Shown piece by piece: positions 1-10,107 of a DNA stretch of 59,562 nucleotides. The notes under the pieces were generated by a model, which saw only the letters and a list, made by a program, of their open reading frames with translations, had not been told where the DNA came from and did not search any database. A program made the translations under genes and the position numbers. The DNA lies in contig NZ_SNYQ01000010.1 of the NCBI RefSeq assembly GCF_004363295.1, forward strand, positions 1 through 59,562. The letters run 5' to 3'. Source of the DNA: Mesocricetibacter intestinalis (lineage in GTDB: Bacteria; Pseudomonadota; Gammaproteobacteria; Enterobacterales; Pasteurellaceae). How positions within the stretch are numbered: the first letter of the stretch is position 1; every line of letters starts with the position of its first letter.

Positions 1-240
1 GGCAATGTCATCACGGAAAACGTAACCCGTGAAGTGGCGACCATGGACGACGGTCTTATCTTTGCCGGTAATAATAACGACACGCTTAACCGCCACAAAT
101 TGAACAGCCAAGTCAATATTGTGGGCGAAGGTGTGGAGAAAGAGGCTTCGGAAAGCTTCGTGAGTGCGAGCGGTAATATCAATGTGAAAGCGGACGGTAA
201 CAACACCCTGACCGTTCAGTTAAATAAAGATATTAACCTG
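1..240 (+). repeat. Exact 240-bp intragenic repeat, copy 1
   Basis: Bases 1-240 are identical to 1009-1248, in frame at a spacing of 1008 bp (336 codons). The repeat starts at or before the window edge, so its true length is unknown. Confidence 0.97.
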
Positions 241-2859
241 GGCAATAACGGTAGTCTGACCTTGGGTGATACCCGCTTGGATAACAATGGCTTGATTATC
301 CAAAACGGCCCATCGGTAACCACAACAGGTATTAATGCCGGAAATAAACTTGTTACGAATGTTACAAGTGGTGTAGAAGGTTCTGATGTAGATGGAAGTA
401 CATGGCAGGAAAAATTTGCCAATGTAACAGGTGATGCCTTGAACAATGCGGTGAATGTTGGAGATCTGAAAAATGCAGCAGCGAATATTACTAATAATAC
501 GCTGGCGCAAACAGGCTTTAACTTAGCGGCGGCGGCGAAAGATGGCGGTACCTATGTTGTGAAAGAGGGCCTAACTGACGCGGATAAACGCATTGCCAAT
601 AATGAAACCTTCAAGCTGACGGCCGGTAAGAACATTGCTATTACCCAAGTTGAAAATGGTTATGAAATTGCCGCCGGTAATGAAATTATCATTGGTGAAA
701 AAGGTGAACCGGGACAAGAAGGTCAACCGGGTAAACCTGGTGTTGACGGCAAGATCGGGGTACAGGGTAAAGACGGTGCTTCCGTTGTGCTCAACGGTAA
801 AGACGGCTCAATCGGTTTAACCGGCCCGAAAGGTGCGGACGGTAAAGATGGTCAATCGGCCAATATTACGGTAGGCAACGGTCAAACCACGCTAGATCCG
901 AAAGACGGCAAAGATGGTCAGGATGGCAAAGACGGCATTACCCGTATTGTGTATGAGACCACCCGTCCGGTATTGGATGAAGAGGGTAAACCGAAAACGG
1001 ATGATAATGGCAATGTCATCACGGAAAACGTAACCCGTGAAGTGGCGACCATGGACGACGGTCTTATCTTTGCCGGTAATAATAACGACACGCTTAACCG
1101 CCACAAATTGAACAGCCAAGTCAATATTGTGGGCGAAGGTGTGGAGAAAGAGGCTTCGGAAAGCTTCGTGAGTGCGAGCGGTAATATCAATGTGAAAGCG
1201 GACGGTAACAACACCCTGACCGTTCAGTTAAATAAAGATATTAACCTGAGCAGTAACGGTAGTCTGACTGCCGGTGATGTAAACACAACCAACTTAACCG
1301 TAGGTAATGTAACCGATAAAGACGCCCCGAAAGTAAGCTTTACGGCGGAAAATGCCACGACGGTAAGCGGCAATGAGGATGCTTCGGGTGCCGCATTGAA
1401 CTTAACCACTAATGGTAAGCCGACACAGATTACAGGTGTGGGATCGGTATTAAATACCAGTATGGTCGGTTCATCATCATTGCTTAATTTGGGCAACTTA
1501 AGCACTGCCTCACTGAACTCGGTGGCCACGGTACGTGATTTAACCAATATGGGTTGGTTAGTATCGGCAAAAGGTAATGATTATCTGGATACGGTAAAAA
1601 ATGCTAATGAAGTAAAATTCATTGGAACCGGTCTTGCTAATGTTACCGGAGAAACTAAAGATAACGTTCGTGAAATTACCATTGATGTTAAGGGTAAATT
1701 AATTGAAAAAACCGTTACAAATGAAAATGGCGATTTGATTATTACCTATACGGACGGTACAACAAGCACTGTTCCGAAAGGACAAAAAGGTGATCCGGGC
1801 GAAAAAGGCGAATCCGGTCAAAAAGGTGAAGAGGGGCCTACCGGTCCGCAAGGTCCTAAGGGCGAAGATGGCGCTACCGGTCCTCAGGGCCCGCAAGGTC
1901 CTAAGGGAGAGGACGGCGCTACCGGACCTCAGGGGCCGCAGGGACCTAAGGGTGAGGACGGTACCGGCGGTCAAAACGGAAATTCTTCCGACTTAACTCT
2001 GGGTGAAGGTCAAACTACCATCGATCCTAAAGATCGCGGCGAGAATATTACCCGTGTTATCTATGAAAGCACGACTACACGTCCTGTAATGGATGAGAAA
2101 GGAAATATTGTCCTTGACAAAGACGGTAAACCGGTTATGGAAACGGTAACGGTTAAACGTGAAGTGGCCACTATGGATGACGGTTTGGAATTTATGGGTG
2201 ATACGGGTACGGTATCTAAACAAAAATTAGGTTCGCGTGTCGATATTGTCGGAGCGGAAACCGAACGTTCAACAGGTTCCGAACAAAGCGGAAAAGCTAA
2301 GAATATTACCGTTAATTCAGACGGTAAAGGTAAGCTTGAAGTGAAACTTGCCGAAAATATTGATTTAGGTGATAAGGGCTCCATCCGTACCGGAGATACG
2401 GTTATTAATAATGAAGGCGTTACCGTGGGTAATACCAGCATTAAGAATGACGGTATCCGTATTGAAAACGGGCCTTCGGTAACCTCTAAAGGTATTGATG
2501 CGGGTAATAAAGTTATCAGCAATGTAAAAGAAAGCGATGTGGATACGGATGCAGCAACCGTCGGACAACTGAAGAGAGTTGCGGGTAACGTTAATCACAT
2601 TAATCAGAGAGTGGATAAACTGGATAAACAGGTTCGTGGTATTGGTGCTAACGTAGCAGCGGCAGCTTCATTACCTCAGGTGTATATTCCGGGTAAATCT
2701 ATGGTATCCGCCGCTGCCGGAGGATATAAAGGTGCATCCGCTGTGGCTGTGGGTTATTCCAGAGCCAGTGATAACGGCAAACTTATTCTGAAGCTTACCG
2801 GAACGGCCAACTCCGAAGGAGATTACTCCGGCGGTGTTGGTGTCGGTTATCAGTGGTAA
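1..2859 (+). CDS. Trimeric autotransporter adhesin (Hia/YadA type), 5'-truncated by window edge
   Basis: The reading frame is open from base 1, so the N-terminus (signal peptide and head) lies outside the window; the first internal ATG at 34 is not a start. About 952 residues are visible. Modules repeat: a segment beginning [10 protein letters not shown] occurs at bases 28, 1036 and (diverged) 2158, each followed by a head/neck-like segment rich in N, D and G. Collagen-like Gly-X-Y tracts lie at about 694-858 and 1780-1977. The last ~90 residues (coiled-coil heptads at [16 protein letters not shown], then beta strands ending in YQW) match the YadA-like membrane anchor, whose trimer forms a 12-stranded outer-membrane barrel. 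The final aromatic residue is typical of Bam substrates. The family binds host or cell surfaces. The ligand cannot be told from sequence. Function confidence is high from the C-terminal anchor. Confidence 0.93.
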   Translation, partial: GNVITENVTREVATMDDGLIFAGNNNDTLNRHKLNSQVNIVGEGVEKEASESFVSASGNINVKADGNNTLTVQLNKDINLGNNGSLTLGDTRLDNNGLIIQNGPSVTTTGINAGNKLVTNVTSGVEGSDVDGSTWQEKFANVTGDALNNAVNVGDLKNAAANITNNTLAQTGFNLAAAAKDGGTYVVKEGLTDADKRIANNETFKLTAGKNIAITQVENGYEIAAGNEIIIGEKGEPGQEGQPGKPGVDGKIGVQGKDGASVVLNGKDGSIGLTGPKGADGKDGQSANITVGNGQTTLDPKDGKDGQDGKDGITRIVYETTRPVLDEEGKPKTDDNGNVITENVTREVATMDDGLIFAGNNNDTLNRHKLNSQVNIVGEGVEKEASESFVSASGNINVKADGNNTLTVQLNKDINLSSNGSLTAGDVNTTNLTVGNVTDKDAPKVSFTAENATTVSGNEDASGAALNLTTNGKPTQITGVGSVLNTSMVGSSSLLNLGNLSTASLNSVATVRDLTNMGWLVSAKGNDYLDTVKNANEVKFIGTGLANVTGETKDNVREITIDVKGKLIEKTVTNENGDLIITYTDGTTSTVPKGQKGDPGEKGESGQKGEEGPTGPQGPKGEDGATGPQGPQGPKGEDGATGPQGPQGPKGEDGTGGQNGNSSDLTLGEGQTTIDPKDRGENITRVIYESTTTRPVMDEKGNIVLDKDGKPVMETVTVKREVATMDDGLEFMGDTGTVSKQKLGSRVDIVGAETERSTGSEQSGKAKNITVNSDGKGKLEVKLAENIDLGDKGSIRTGDTVINNEGVTVGNTSIKNDGIRIENGPSVTSKGIDAGNKVISNVKESDVDTDAATVGQLKRVAGNVNHINQRVDKLDKQVRGIGANVAAAASLPQVYIPGKSMVSAAAGGYKGASAVAVGYSRASDNGKLILKLTGTANSEGDYSGGVGVGYQW
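1009..1248 (+). repeat. Exact 240-bp intragenic repeat, copy 2
   Basis: This copy is identical to bases 1-240. Immediately after it the two copies diverge (ggcaataacggt versus agcagtaacggt) and then lead into different head segments. Identity at silent positions implies recent duplication or gene conversion. Confidence 0.97.
1852..1965 (+). repeat. 45-bp tandem repeats encoding a collagen-like stalk
   Basis: Two full units (1852-1896 and 1897-1941) and a partial third (1942-1965) each encode [15 protein letters not shown]. The units differ at synonymous positions, so they are older than the 240-bp repeat. Such units can expand or contract by slippage and alter stalk length. Confidence 0.9.
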
Positions 2860-2871
2860 TCGCCCGTTAAA

Positions 2872-2893
2872 GGGAAAAGCTCGAACTTTTCCC
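2872..2893 (+). other. Hairpin just after the adhesin gene
   Basis: GGGAAAAG and CTTTTCCC form an 8-bp perfect stem 12 bp after the stop codon. No T-run follows, so it may protect the 3' end or pause polymerase before the terminator at 2911. Confidence 0.5.
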
Positions 2894-2910
2894 GCTGCCT
2901 AAAATAGATT

Positions 2911-2958
2911 AAATCCGCATATCAAAGCCTTAAGGGTGAGTAAGATGCGGATTTTTTT
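2911..2958 (+). terminator. Rho-independent terminator of the adhesin gene
   Basis: AAATCCGCAT pairs with ATGCGGATTT across a 24-nt loop, followed by a run of T. Confidence 0.7.
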
Positions 2959-3342
2959 ATGTTTTATTGGTAAGCCGATAGGGACGGAATCCGGCGTTGC
3001 TTGGAAAAGAGCGGTCAAAAAATTGAAAGTTTTTATATGAGAATAAGTATGTTCGAGAGGCCTCGCTTTTACTAACGGATAAGGGAGAGGTTGCTTTGAG
3101 GTCGCTAAATATTGAGTGAATTTTATTATATTGGACTGAAGTGATTTTTTATGCTAAAAAAGTGAATAAAAAATCATATGAAATTCGCTTGAATAACTTA
3201 CGGCGCTTCATTAGAATAGCGAGGCTTGGCAAAGCCAGACACAGTTTAGTTAAGGTTCGTATTCCGACCCGGATTGCTAAATTGTGGTTAATGAACATTC
3301 GTAAGTGTTCAACCTGACGATTACATTTACCAGGAGTAATTT
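2959..3342 (+). promoter_or_regulatory. carA upstream region with ARG-box-like sites
   Basis: Two AT-rich 17-18-mers at 3140-3156 (AGTGATTTTTTATGCTA) and 3161-3178 (AGTGAATAAAAAATCATA) resemble paired ArgR boxes (TGAAT-N4-ATTCA), though neither is perfect. The 160 bp between them and carA hold a weak GGCTT/AAGCC hairpin and a GAACA/TGTTC dyad near 3293. ArgR control of carAB is established in enterics; its presence here is inference. Confidence 0.3.
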
Positions 3343-4470
3343 ATGTCTGAACCTGCAGTTTTAGTACTGGCGGACGGTAGCGTTTTTTACGGTACATCCG
3401 TCGGCGCCACGGGTTATACCCTTGGCGAAACGGTGTTTAATACCTCGATAACCGGCTATCAGGAAATACTCACCGACCCTTCTTATTTTCAGCAAATCGT
3501 AACTTTAACCTATCCCCATATCGGTAATACCGGCACCAATCCAGAAGACATTGAATCCGAGCGGGTATATGCCGCCGGTCTGATTATCCGTGATCTTCCT
3601 CTATTGCATAGTAATTTTCGTGCCAATCAGAGTTTAAGCGATTATTTAAAAGCCAATAATGTGGTCGCCATTGCGGATATAGACACCCGTCGTCTGACCC
3701 GGATTTTGCGCAATAAAGGCGCACAGGCGGGCTGCATTATGTGCGGTGAGATTGATGAAGACAAAGCACGGGAATTGGCACTAGGTTTCGGTTCCATGGC
3801 GGGTAAGGACTTGGCTCGGGAAGTTACCGGCCGCAAGCCTTATCGCTGGACCCAAGGCGAGTGGCAGCCGGGACGGGGCTATGCCGAGGTAGAAAATCCT
3901 TTATTTAATGTTGTCGCCTATGATTTCGGGGTGAAGCATAATATTCTCAGAATGCTGGCGCAGCGTGGTTGTAATATTACCGTAGTACCGGCCGAAACAA
4001 GTGCGGAAGAGGTGTTGGCATTAAATCCGGACGGTATTTTCCTGTCTAACGGCCCCGGCGATCCGCAGCCTTGCGATTATGCGGTGTCGGCAATTCGAAC
4101 CCTGTTGGCATCAAAGAAACCCATATTCGGTATTTGTCTGGGACATCAGCTATTAGGACTGGCGGTCGGCGCAAAAACCAAAAAAATGCCTTTCGGACAT
4201 CATGGTGCGAATCACCCGGTACAGGAGCTGGCTTCACAGAAAGTTTTTATTACCAGCCAGAATCACGGTTTTGAGGTGGATGAAGAAAGCTTGCCGGAAA
4301 ATGTGTATGTAACCCATCGTTCCCTGTTTGATCACTCGGTTCAGGGGATTGAATTGCGCGATCAGCCGGCATTTTCTTTCCAGGGCCATCCGGAAGCCAG
4401 TCCGGGACCAAATGATATCGCCTGTTTGTTTGATAAATTTATTGCCAATATGCGCGCCGCAAAAGCCTAA
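3343..4470 (+). CDS. carA: Carbamoyl-phosphate synthase small (glutaminase) subunit
   Basis: This subunit hydrolyses glutamine and channels ammonia to CarB for carbamoyl phosphate, the precursor of arginine and pyrimidines. The 375-residue protein has the N-terminal CPSase small-chain domain and a C-terminal class I glutamine amidotransferase domain. The nucleophile is Cys265 in GICLGHQ, the oxyanion motif is SNGPGDP, and the His/Glu of the triad sit in [10 protein letters not shown]. The ATG is preceded by AGGAG. carB follows, but only after an intervening exporter gene (leuE). The stop codon TAA overlaps an uptake signal (4470-4478). Confidence 0.97.
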   Translation: MSEPAVLVLADGSVFYGTSVGATGYTLGETVFNTSITGYQEILTDPSYFQQIVTLTYPHIGNTGTNPEDIESERVYAAGLIIRDLPLLHSNFRANQSLSDYLKANNVVAIADIDTRRLTRILRNKGAQAGCIMCGEIDEDKARELALGFGSMAGKDLAREVTGRKPYRWTQGEWQPGRGYAEVENPLFNVVAYDFGVKHNILRMLAQRGCNITVVPAETSAEEVLALNPDGIFLSNGPGDPQPCDYAVSAIRTLLASKKPIFGICLGHQLLGLAVGAKTKKMPFGHHGANHPVQELASQKVFITSQNHGFEVDEESLPENVYVTHRSLFDHSVQGIELRDQPAFSFQGHPEASPGPNDIACLFDKFIANMRAAKA

Positions 4471-4478
4471 AGTGCGGT
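4470..4478 (+). repeat. DNA uptake signal overlapping the carA stop codon
   Basis: AAGTGCGGT with the extended CAAATTTTT tail. Its first A is the last base of the carA TAA. Confidence 0.9.
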
Positions 4479-4602
4479 CAAATTTTTCATTATTTCAGGC
4501 GAAGTTAAATTATCGCATCAAGCTGTTTTAACTGTCTGACAAACAAAACAGAAAATAAGGGTTTTACCCTGAAATTCCGTTCAATACGAAGGAATAAAGA
4601 CA

Positions 4603-5253
4603 ATGCTCGGTATTACGGATCCCATTACTTACCTTATCGGTGTTATTACTATTATCCTGCTGCCGGGAGCAAACACCATGTTTAGCTTAACCGTTGCGGG
4701 GCGTTATGGTATTGCCGAAGGTTATAAGGCGGCAGCCGGTATTTTACTCGGGAATAGCGTGCTGATGGCTATTAGCGCTCTGGGCGGCGCCTCGTTATTG
4801 ATGGCGATTCCCCATCTGTTCGAGTTATTGCAAATGCTGGGCTGCGGTTATTTAACCTATATCGGGGTGAAAATGCTGTATGCCGGACTAGGGCGTTGGC
4901 ACAATAATGGCGGGCGCGTTAAAGCGGTACCGACTCCGGTGAAAAGCGTACGGCATATTTTTCGGCAGGCGTTTTTGCTCAGTTTGCTGAATCCGCAGAC
5001 CATTTTCTTTTTTCTGTCTTTTTTCGTTCAGTTTGTCGATCGCCATTATTCACAGCCGATATTAAGCTTTTTTCTTCTGGCCGGAATTTATCAGCTGGTG
5101 TCATTGATTTATCTGAGTATTCTCATTTTAAGCGGAGCATCGCTGGTGGCTCGGTTCGGGCGGAGCAAACCCCTGGCCGGCGCAGCGATGTCATTAATCG
5201 GATTTGCCTTTATCGGTTTTGCCGTAAAACTCTGGACGGCAAGCATAAAGTAA
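4603..5253 (+). CDS. leuE: LysE/RhtB-family amino-acid exporter, LeuE-like
   Basis: The 216-residue integral membrane protein has about six hydrophobic segments. It starts with the family signature LPGANTMFSLTVAGRYG and aligns well by memory with E. coli LeuE (YeaS), including SLLNPQTIFFFLSFFVQF and the C-terminal LIGFAFIGFAVKL. E. coli LeuE exports leucine and related amino acids. The substrate here is inferred only from similarity. The gene has its own AAGGA ribosome site, lies 132 bp after carA and ends 34 bp before carB. It is therefore probably transcribed as carA-leuE-carB, an unusual interruption of carAB. Confidence 0.85.
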   Translation: MLGITDPITYLIGVITIILLPGANTMFSLTVAGRYGIAEGYKAAAGILLGNSVLMAISALGGASLLMAIPHLFELLQMLGCGYLTYIGVKMLYAGLGRWHNNGGRVKAVPTPVKSVRHIFRQAFLLSLLNPQTIFFFLSFFVQFVDRHYSQPILSFFLLAGIYQLVSLIYLSILILSGASLVARFGRSKPLAGAAMSLIGFAFIGFAVKLWTASIK

Positions 5254-5287
5254 CGAACCCCCTACTAAATAAATATACGGAAGCACT

Positions 5288-8200
5288 ATGCCAAAACGTA
5301 ACGACATAAACACAATTTTGATTATCGGCGCAGGGCCGATAGTAATAGGTCAGGCCTGCGAGTTTGACTATTCCGGCGCACAAGCCTGTAAAGCCTTACG
5401 TGAAGAAGGTTATAAAGTGGTACTGGTTAATTCCAATCCCGCCACTATTATGACAGATCCCGATATGGCGGACGTTACCTATATCGAGCCCATAACCTGG
5501 CAAACGGTGGAAAAAATCATTGCGAAAGAACGTCCCGATGCCATTTTGCCCACCATGGGCGGTCAAACCGCTCTTAATTGTGCGCTGGATTTATCCAAAC
5601 AGGGCGTGCTAAAAAAATACGGGGTGGAATTAATTGGCGCCACGGAAGATGCCATCGATAAAGCGGAAGATCGCGGCCGCTTTAAGCAAGCGATGGCAAA
5701 AATCGGCCTGAATACGCCGAAATCCTTTGTATGCCATAGTTTTGAAGAAGCCTGGGCGGCACAGGCGGAGGTCGGCTTTCCGACCTTAATCCGGCCTTCG
5801 TTTACGATGGGCGGATCCGGCGGCGGTATCGCCTATAACCGCGATGAATTTAGCGCAATCTGCGAACGCGGCTTTGAAGCTTCGCCGACCCACGAACTAT
5901 TAATCGAACAATCGGTGCTGGGTTGGAAGGAATATGAAATGGAAGTGGTACGAGACAAAGCGGACAATTGCATTATCGTCTGTTCCATTGAAAACTTCGA
6001 TCCTATGGGTGTACATACCGGCGACTCCATTACCGTAGCACCGGCGCAGACGCTGACCGATAAGGAATATCAGCTGATGCGTAACGCTTCATTGGCGGTG
6101 CTGCGCGAAATCGGGGTGGATACCGGCGGTTCTAACGTACAATTTGCGATTAATCCGGCTAACGGCGAGATGATTGTGATCGAAATGAATCCTCGTGTCA
6201 GCCGTTCTTCCGCCCTGGCTTCGAAAGCCACCGGTTTTCCTATTGCCAAGGTAGCGGCCAAATTGGCGGTGGGTTATACCCTGAATGAGTTGCGTAATGA
6301 TATTACCGGCGGTTTAATTCCCGCTTCTTTCGAACCTTCCATTGATTATGTGGTTACCAAAGTACCGCGCTTCGCCTTTGAAAAATTCCCGCAGGCGGAT
6401 GATCGTCTGACGACGCAAATGAAATCCGTCGGTGAAGTGATGGCGATGGGACGTACCTTCCAAGAGTCCCTGCAGAAAGCCTTGCGCGGTTTGGAAACCG
6501 GCATTTGTGGTTTTAATCTGATGTCGGAGGAAGCGGAAAAAATCCGGCGCGAACTGGGTAACCCGGGGCCTATTCGTATTTTGTATGTGGCGGACGCTTT
6601 CGGGGCCGGTTTCAGTTTGGAAGAGGTACATCATTACAGTAAAATCGATCCTTGGTTCCTGATTCAGATTCAGGATTTGGTACAGGAAGAGCTGGCTTTG
6701 GAAAAACGCCGTTTGGAGGATTTGGATCGCGATGAGTTGCGCCGTTTGAAACGCAAGGGCTTCTCCGATAAACGCATTGCCCAATTGACCCGGAGCGATG
6801 AAAGTGCGGTCAGAAAACGCCGTTATGCTTTCGATTTGCATCCGGTGTATAAACGGGTAGACACCTGTGCGGGCGAATTTAAATCCGATACCGCCTACTT
6901 GTACTCCAGCTACGAGGAAGAATGCGAAGCTTACCCGTCCGAACGTAAAAAAGTGATGATTTTGGGCGGCGGGCCTAATCGTATCGGGCAGGGAATTGAA
7001 TTCGACTATTGTTGCGTACATGCCGCTCTGGCATTACGCGAAAGCGGTTTTGAAACCATTATGGTGAACTGTAACCCAGAAACCGTATCTACCGATTTCG
7101 ATACCTCGGATCGTTTATATTTTGAACCCCTAACCCTGGAAGACGTACTGGAAATCATTCATGTGGAAAAACCTTGGGGCGTAATCGTGCATTACGGCGG
7201 CCAAACGCCGCTTAAACTTGCTAACGCTTTACATGAAAACGGGGTAAATATTATAGGTACCTCCGCCGATAGCATTGATCTGGCGGAAGATCGCGAACGT
7301 TTCCAGCAGGTGTTGCACGCACTGAATTTGCGTCAGCCGGCCAATCGAACCGCACGTAATGCGGAAGAAGCGGTACGCCTCGCCGATGAAGTGGGTTATC
7401 CGTTGGTGGTACGTCCTTCCTATGTGCTGGGCGGGCGGGCGATGCAAATTGTGTATAACGACGAAGAATTACGCAAATATATGCGTGAAGCGGTGTCCGT
7501 ATCCAATGATAGCCCGATTTTGCTTGATCATTTCCTGAATAATGCCATTGAAGTCGATGTGGACTGTATTTGCGACGGCGAGCAGGTTATTATCGGCGGT
7601 ATTATGCAGCATATCGAACAGGCGGGTATTCACAGCGGCGACTCCGCCTGCTCTCTGCCGCCTTATTCTCTATCCGCGGAGATTCAGAACGAAATTCGCC
7701 GCCAGACCAAAGATATGGCTTTTGCTCTCGGGGTGAAAGGGTTAATGAACGTACAGTTTGCGGTGCAGAACAATGTGGTTTATGTGTTGGAAGTTAACCC
7801 GCGCGCCAGTCGTACGGTGCCTTTTGTCAGTAAAGCCAGCGGCCGTCCGCTGGCGAAAATCGCCGCCCGCGTAATGGCGGGGATTAGCCTGAGCCGGCAA
7901 CAGATCGAAGGTGAAGTGATTCCGGATTTCTATGCGGTAAAAGAGGCGGTATTCCCATTTATTAAATTCCCGGGGGTCGATACCATTTTAGGGCCGGAAA
8001 TGAAATCCACCGGTGAGGTCATGGGGGTTGGCGCCACTTTCTCCGAAGCTTTCCTGAAAGCTCAGATTGGCGCTGGAGAGCGTATTCCGAAAACCGGAAA
8101 AGTATTTGTCTCGGTAGATGATGCCGATAAGGCGCGATTATTGCCGATTGCACAGCACTTACAGGAACAGGGGTACGGAATTTGCGCCACCATGGGGACG

Positions 8201-8497
8201 GCGAAATTCCTGCGTGAACAAGGGGTTTTTGCTCAGCCGGTGCATAAGGTACGCGAAGGGCGCCCGCATATTGTAGATGCCATTAAAAACGGCGAAATCG
8301 CAATTGTAATCAACACCGTCGGTAGTCTGCCGGAATCTATTGCCGACAGTCATGCTATACGGCGTACCGCATTACAACATAAGGTCTTCTTGCAAACCAC
8401 ATTGTCCGGTGCGGAAGCGCTGGTGGAAGGGTTGAAAAGCCTGGATAACTGTGATGTTTATTCAATACAGGCGCTGCAGCACAAGCTCGGTGCCTAA
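5288..8497 (+). CDS. carB: Carbamoyl-phosphate synthase large subunit
   Basis: The 1069-residue protein makes carbamoyl phosphate from bicarbonate, ammonia (delivered by CarA) and two ATP. Two homologous halves are visible, each with a nucleotide-binding entry ([19 protein letters not shown] near residue 12 and [17 protein letters not shown] near residue 560) and an ATP-grasp core ([12 protein letters not shown] and [12 protein letters not shown]). An oligomerisation segment lies between them and an MGS-like allosteric domain occupies the last ~130 residues, the site of UMP/ornithine control in E. coli. Length is normal. A perfect uptake signal lies inside the gene at 6802-6810. Confidence 0.98.
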   Translation: MPKRNDINTILIIGAGPIVIGQACEFDYSGAQACKALREEGYKVVLVNSNPATIMTDPDMADVTYIEPITWQTVEKIIAKERPDAILPTMGGQTALNCALDLSKQGVLKKYGVELIGATEDAIDKAEDRGRFKQAMAKIGLNTPKSFVCHSFEEAWAAQAEVGFPTLIRPSFTMGGSGGGIAYNRDEFSAICERGFEASPTHELLIEQSVLGWKEYEMEVVRDKADNCIIVCSIENFDPMGVHTGDSITVAPAQTLTDKEYQLMRNASLAVLREIGVDTGGSNVQFAINPANGEMIVIEMNPRVSRSSALASKATGFPIAKVAAKLAVGYTLNELRNDITGGLIPASFEPSIDYVVTKVPRFAFEKFPQADDRLTTQMKSVGEVMAMGRTFQESLQKALRGLETGICGFNLMSEEAEKIRRELGNPGPIRILYVADAFGAGFSLEEVHHYSKIDPWFLIQIQDLVQEELALEKRRLEDLDRDELRRLKRKGFSDKRIAQLTRSDESAVRKRRYAFDLHPVYKRVDTCAGEFKSDTAYLYSSYEEECEAYPSERKKVMILGGGPNRIGQGIEFDYCCVHAALALRESGFETIMVNCNPETVSTDFDTSDRLYFEPLTLEDVLEIIHVEKPWGVIVHYGGQTPLKLANALHENGVNIIGTSADSIDLAEDRERFQQVLHALNLRQPANRTARNAEEAVRLADEVGYPLVVRPSYVLGGRAMQIVYNDEELRKYMREAVSVSNDSPILLDHFLNNAIEVDVDCICDGEQVIIGGIMQHIEQAGIHSGDSACSLPPYSLSAEIQNEIRRQTKDMAFALGVKGLMNVQFAVQNNVVYVLEVNPRASRTVPFVSKASGRPLAKIAARVMAGISLSRQQIEGEVIPDFYAVKEAVFPFIKFPGVDTILGPEMKSTGEVMGVGATFSEAFLKAQIGAGERIPKTGKVFVSVDDADKARLLPIAQHLQEQGYGICATMGTAKFLREQGVFAQPVHKVREGRPHIVDAIKNGEIAIVINTVGSLPESIADSHAIRRTALQHKVFLQTTLSGAEALVEGLKSLDNCDVYSIQALQHKLGA

Positions 8498-8514
8498 GCT
8501 AAAGAGCTAACTTT

Positions 8515-8545
8515 AAACGGAACCGTATTAGGGTTCCGTTTTTTA
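8515..8545 (+). terminator. Terminator of the car operon
   Basis: AACGGAACC and GGTTCCGTT form a stem around GTATTAG, followed by a T-run, 18 bp after carB. Confidence 0.9.
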
Positions 8546-8855
8546 TCCCGTCGCTTTTCCCTTCAATGCGAGAAAAAAACTTGGCAAATTTCGACCGCAC
8601 TTTATTTATGAAATCTGCTCATAAGCGCATTGAGTTTTTCTTTACTAATGCTTGTTGTGCTTTTTTATTATAATAAGCATCTTCTATCGGCAACGGAAAA
8701 CACCTTCCTCCGCTTGAGTATATACCGAGTGTTAGTGGTTAACCTTTTGTTTTATAGAGCTTATTTTACCGAAGCGGAGGAGGTTGTCATTTCGTCTGCA
8801 GATTAATTTGGGTATTATTGCCTAGAAAACGGATGAAATAACCACAGGGAAAATA
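8546..8855. other. Intergenic region with long-range inverted repeat
   Basis: It holds an uptake signal on the minus strand (8594-8602) and two 12-bp inverted arms, CTTCCTCCGCTT (8704-8715) and AAGCGGAGGAGG (8772-8783), which match at 11 of 12 positions about 56 bp apart. No gene was found. Confidence 0.5.
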
Positions 8856-9971
8856 ATGTTAAAAAATATTTTTATCGCACTTATTCTACTGATTGCCTTT
8901 GTATTAATCGGTGCTTACTGGTTTATGCACAGCAAGCCTTTCGGACGTTATCCTGAAGGTGAACGCCTGCAACGGGTGGAAAGTTCGCCGAATTACCATC
9001 AGGGAGAATTTCGCAATCTTTCGCCCAAGGCGCAATCTACCCAAACTACGAAAAAACCGCGCTGGCAGGTGTTCTACGAATTTTTATTCGAACAACGGGA
9101 GAATCTTCGTCCGCAGCAGAAATTACCCGGGATAAAAACCGATTTAAAAGCCTTACCCGCGGATCGAAACTTTTTTGTCTGGTTCGGCCATTCTTCCTAT
9201 TTATTGCAGCTCGAGGGCAAACGTTTTCTGGTGGATCCCGTTTTAGTTGCAGGTTCACCTTTATCTTTTATTAATAAAATGTTTGAAGGCTCAAATCTTT
9301 ACGGCCCGCAGGATATGCCGAGCATAGATTACCTGATTATCACCCATGATCATTGGGATCATCTTGATTATGAGGCGGTAACCGCACTGCAACCGAAAGT
9401 CGGACGGGTCATAACCGGGCTTGGGGTAGGCGCGCATTTGGAATACTGGGGTTACCCGGCAGATAAAATTATTGAATTGGACTGGGATCAACAGGTTCGG
9501 CTAGAAGGCGAATTTCGGGTTACCGCACTGCCGGCGCAGCATTTTTCCGGGCGCGATTTAACCCGTAATAAAACCCTGTGGGCCTCTTTTATGCTGCAGA
9601 CGCCGCATGAAAACATATATATCGGCGGTGATAGCGGTTACGGCGATTTCTACCGGGATATCGGCCGTCGTTTTCCGCATATTAGTCTGGCGATTATGGA
9701 AAACGGTCAGTACAATCAGGACTGGTCGAATATTCATATTCTGCCGGAACAGTTGTTGCAGGCGATTCGGGATTTAAATCCGCAGCGGGTGATCGGTGTG
9801 CATAATTCTAAATTTGCGTTGTCCAAACATCCTTGGAAAGAACCCTTGGAAAAACTGTTCCGAGGCGCACAGCAGCAGGGGTTTAATTTGTTTACGCCGA
9901 TGATCGGCGAAGTTTTTTACTTTAGTGAAGACAATCAAGAGTTTACCAAATGGTGGGAAACAATCCGCTGA
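8856..9971 (+). CDS. Membrane-anchored metallo-beta-lactamase-fold hydrolase (NAPE-PLD/UlaG-like)
   Basis: The 371-residue protein has an N-terminal hydrophobic helix (about residues 4-24), then a metallo-beta-lactamase domain of the Lactamase_B_2 class. The metal motif is H164-x-H166-x-D168-H169 in THDHWDHLD. Further likely ligands are His in PAQHFSGRD, Asp in GGDSGYGD and His in GVHNSKFALS. WFGHSSYLLQ and FLVDPVL are typical of the UlaG/NAPE-PLD/RomA group. The bulk probably faces the periplasm, anchored to the inner membrane. Family members cleave phosphodiester or lactone bonds in lipids or sugars. The substrate is not predictable here. It appears monocistronic. Confidence 0.8.
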   Translation: MLKNIFIALILLIAFVLIGAYWFMHSKPFGRYPEGERLQRVESSPNYHQGEFRNLSPKAQSTQTTKKPRWQVFYEFLFEQRENLRPQQKLPGIKTDLKALPADRNFFVWFGHSSYLLQLEGKRFLVDPVLVAGSPLSFINKMFEGSNLYGPQDMPSIDYLIITHDHWDHLDYEAVTALQPKVGRVITGLGVGAHLEYWGYPADKIIELDWDQQVRLEGEFRVTALPAQHFSGRDLTRNKTLWASFMLQTPHENIYIGGDSGYGDFYRDIGRRFPHISLAIMENGQYNQDWSNIHILPEQLLQAIRDLNPQRVIGVHNSKFALSKHPWKEPLEKLFRGAQQQGFNLFTPMIGEVFYFSEDNQEFTKWWETIR

Positions 9972-10107
9972 CTTCCGTCTGGATAAGGGTAAAAAAACTT
10001 GGCTAAAAACCACCGCACTTTAGGTGTATCCGGGGAAAAGGTTATATGGGGTAACCTCCCGTTAAGGGATTCAACATAACATTCATGTAATAAAAGGAGT
10101 GATAATT

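Noticed and set aside
1780-1977. Collagen-like sequence as eukaryotic contamination
   Set aside because: It is in frame within a bacterial adhesin, with matching codon use and a bacterial outer-membrane anchor downstream.
216-2598. Several long minus-strand frames opposite the adhesin gene
   Set aside because: They arise from the biased, repetitive codon use of the adhesin; none has a start signal or homology.
6314-7021. 235-codon minus-strand frame inside carB
   Set aside because: Antisense shadow of a strongly conserved gene, without a ribosome site or recognisable domain.
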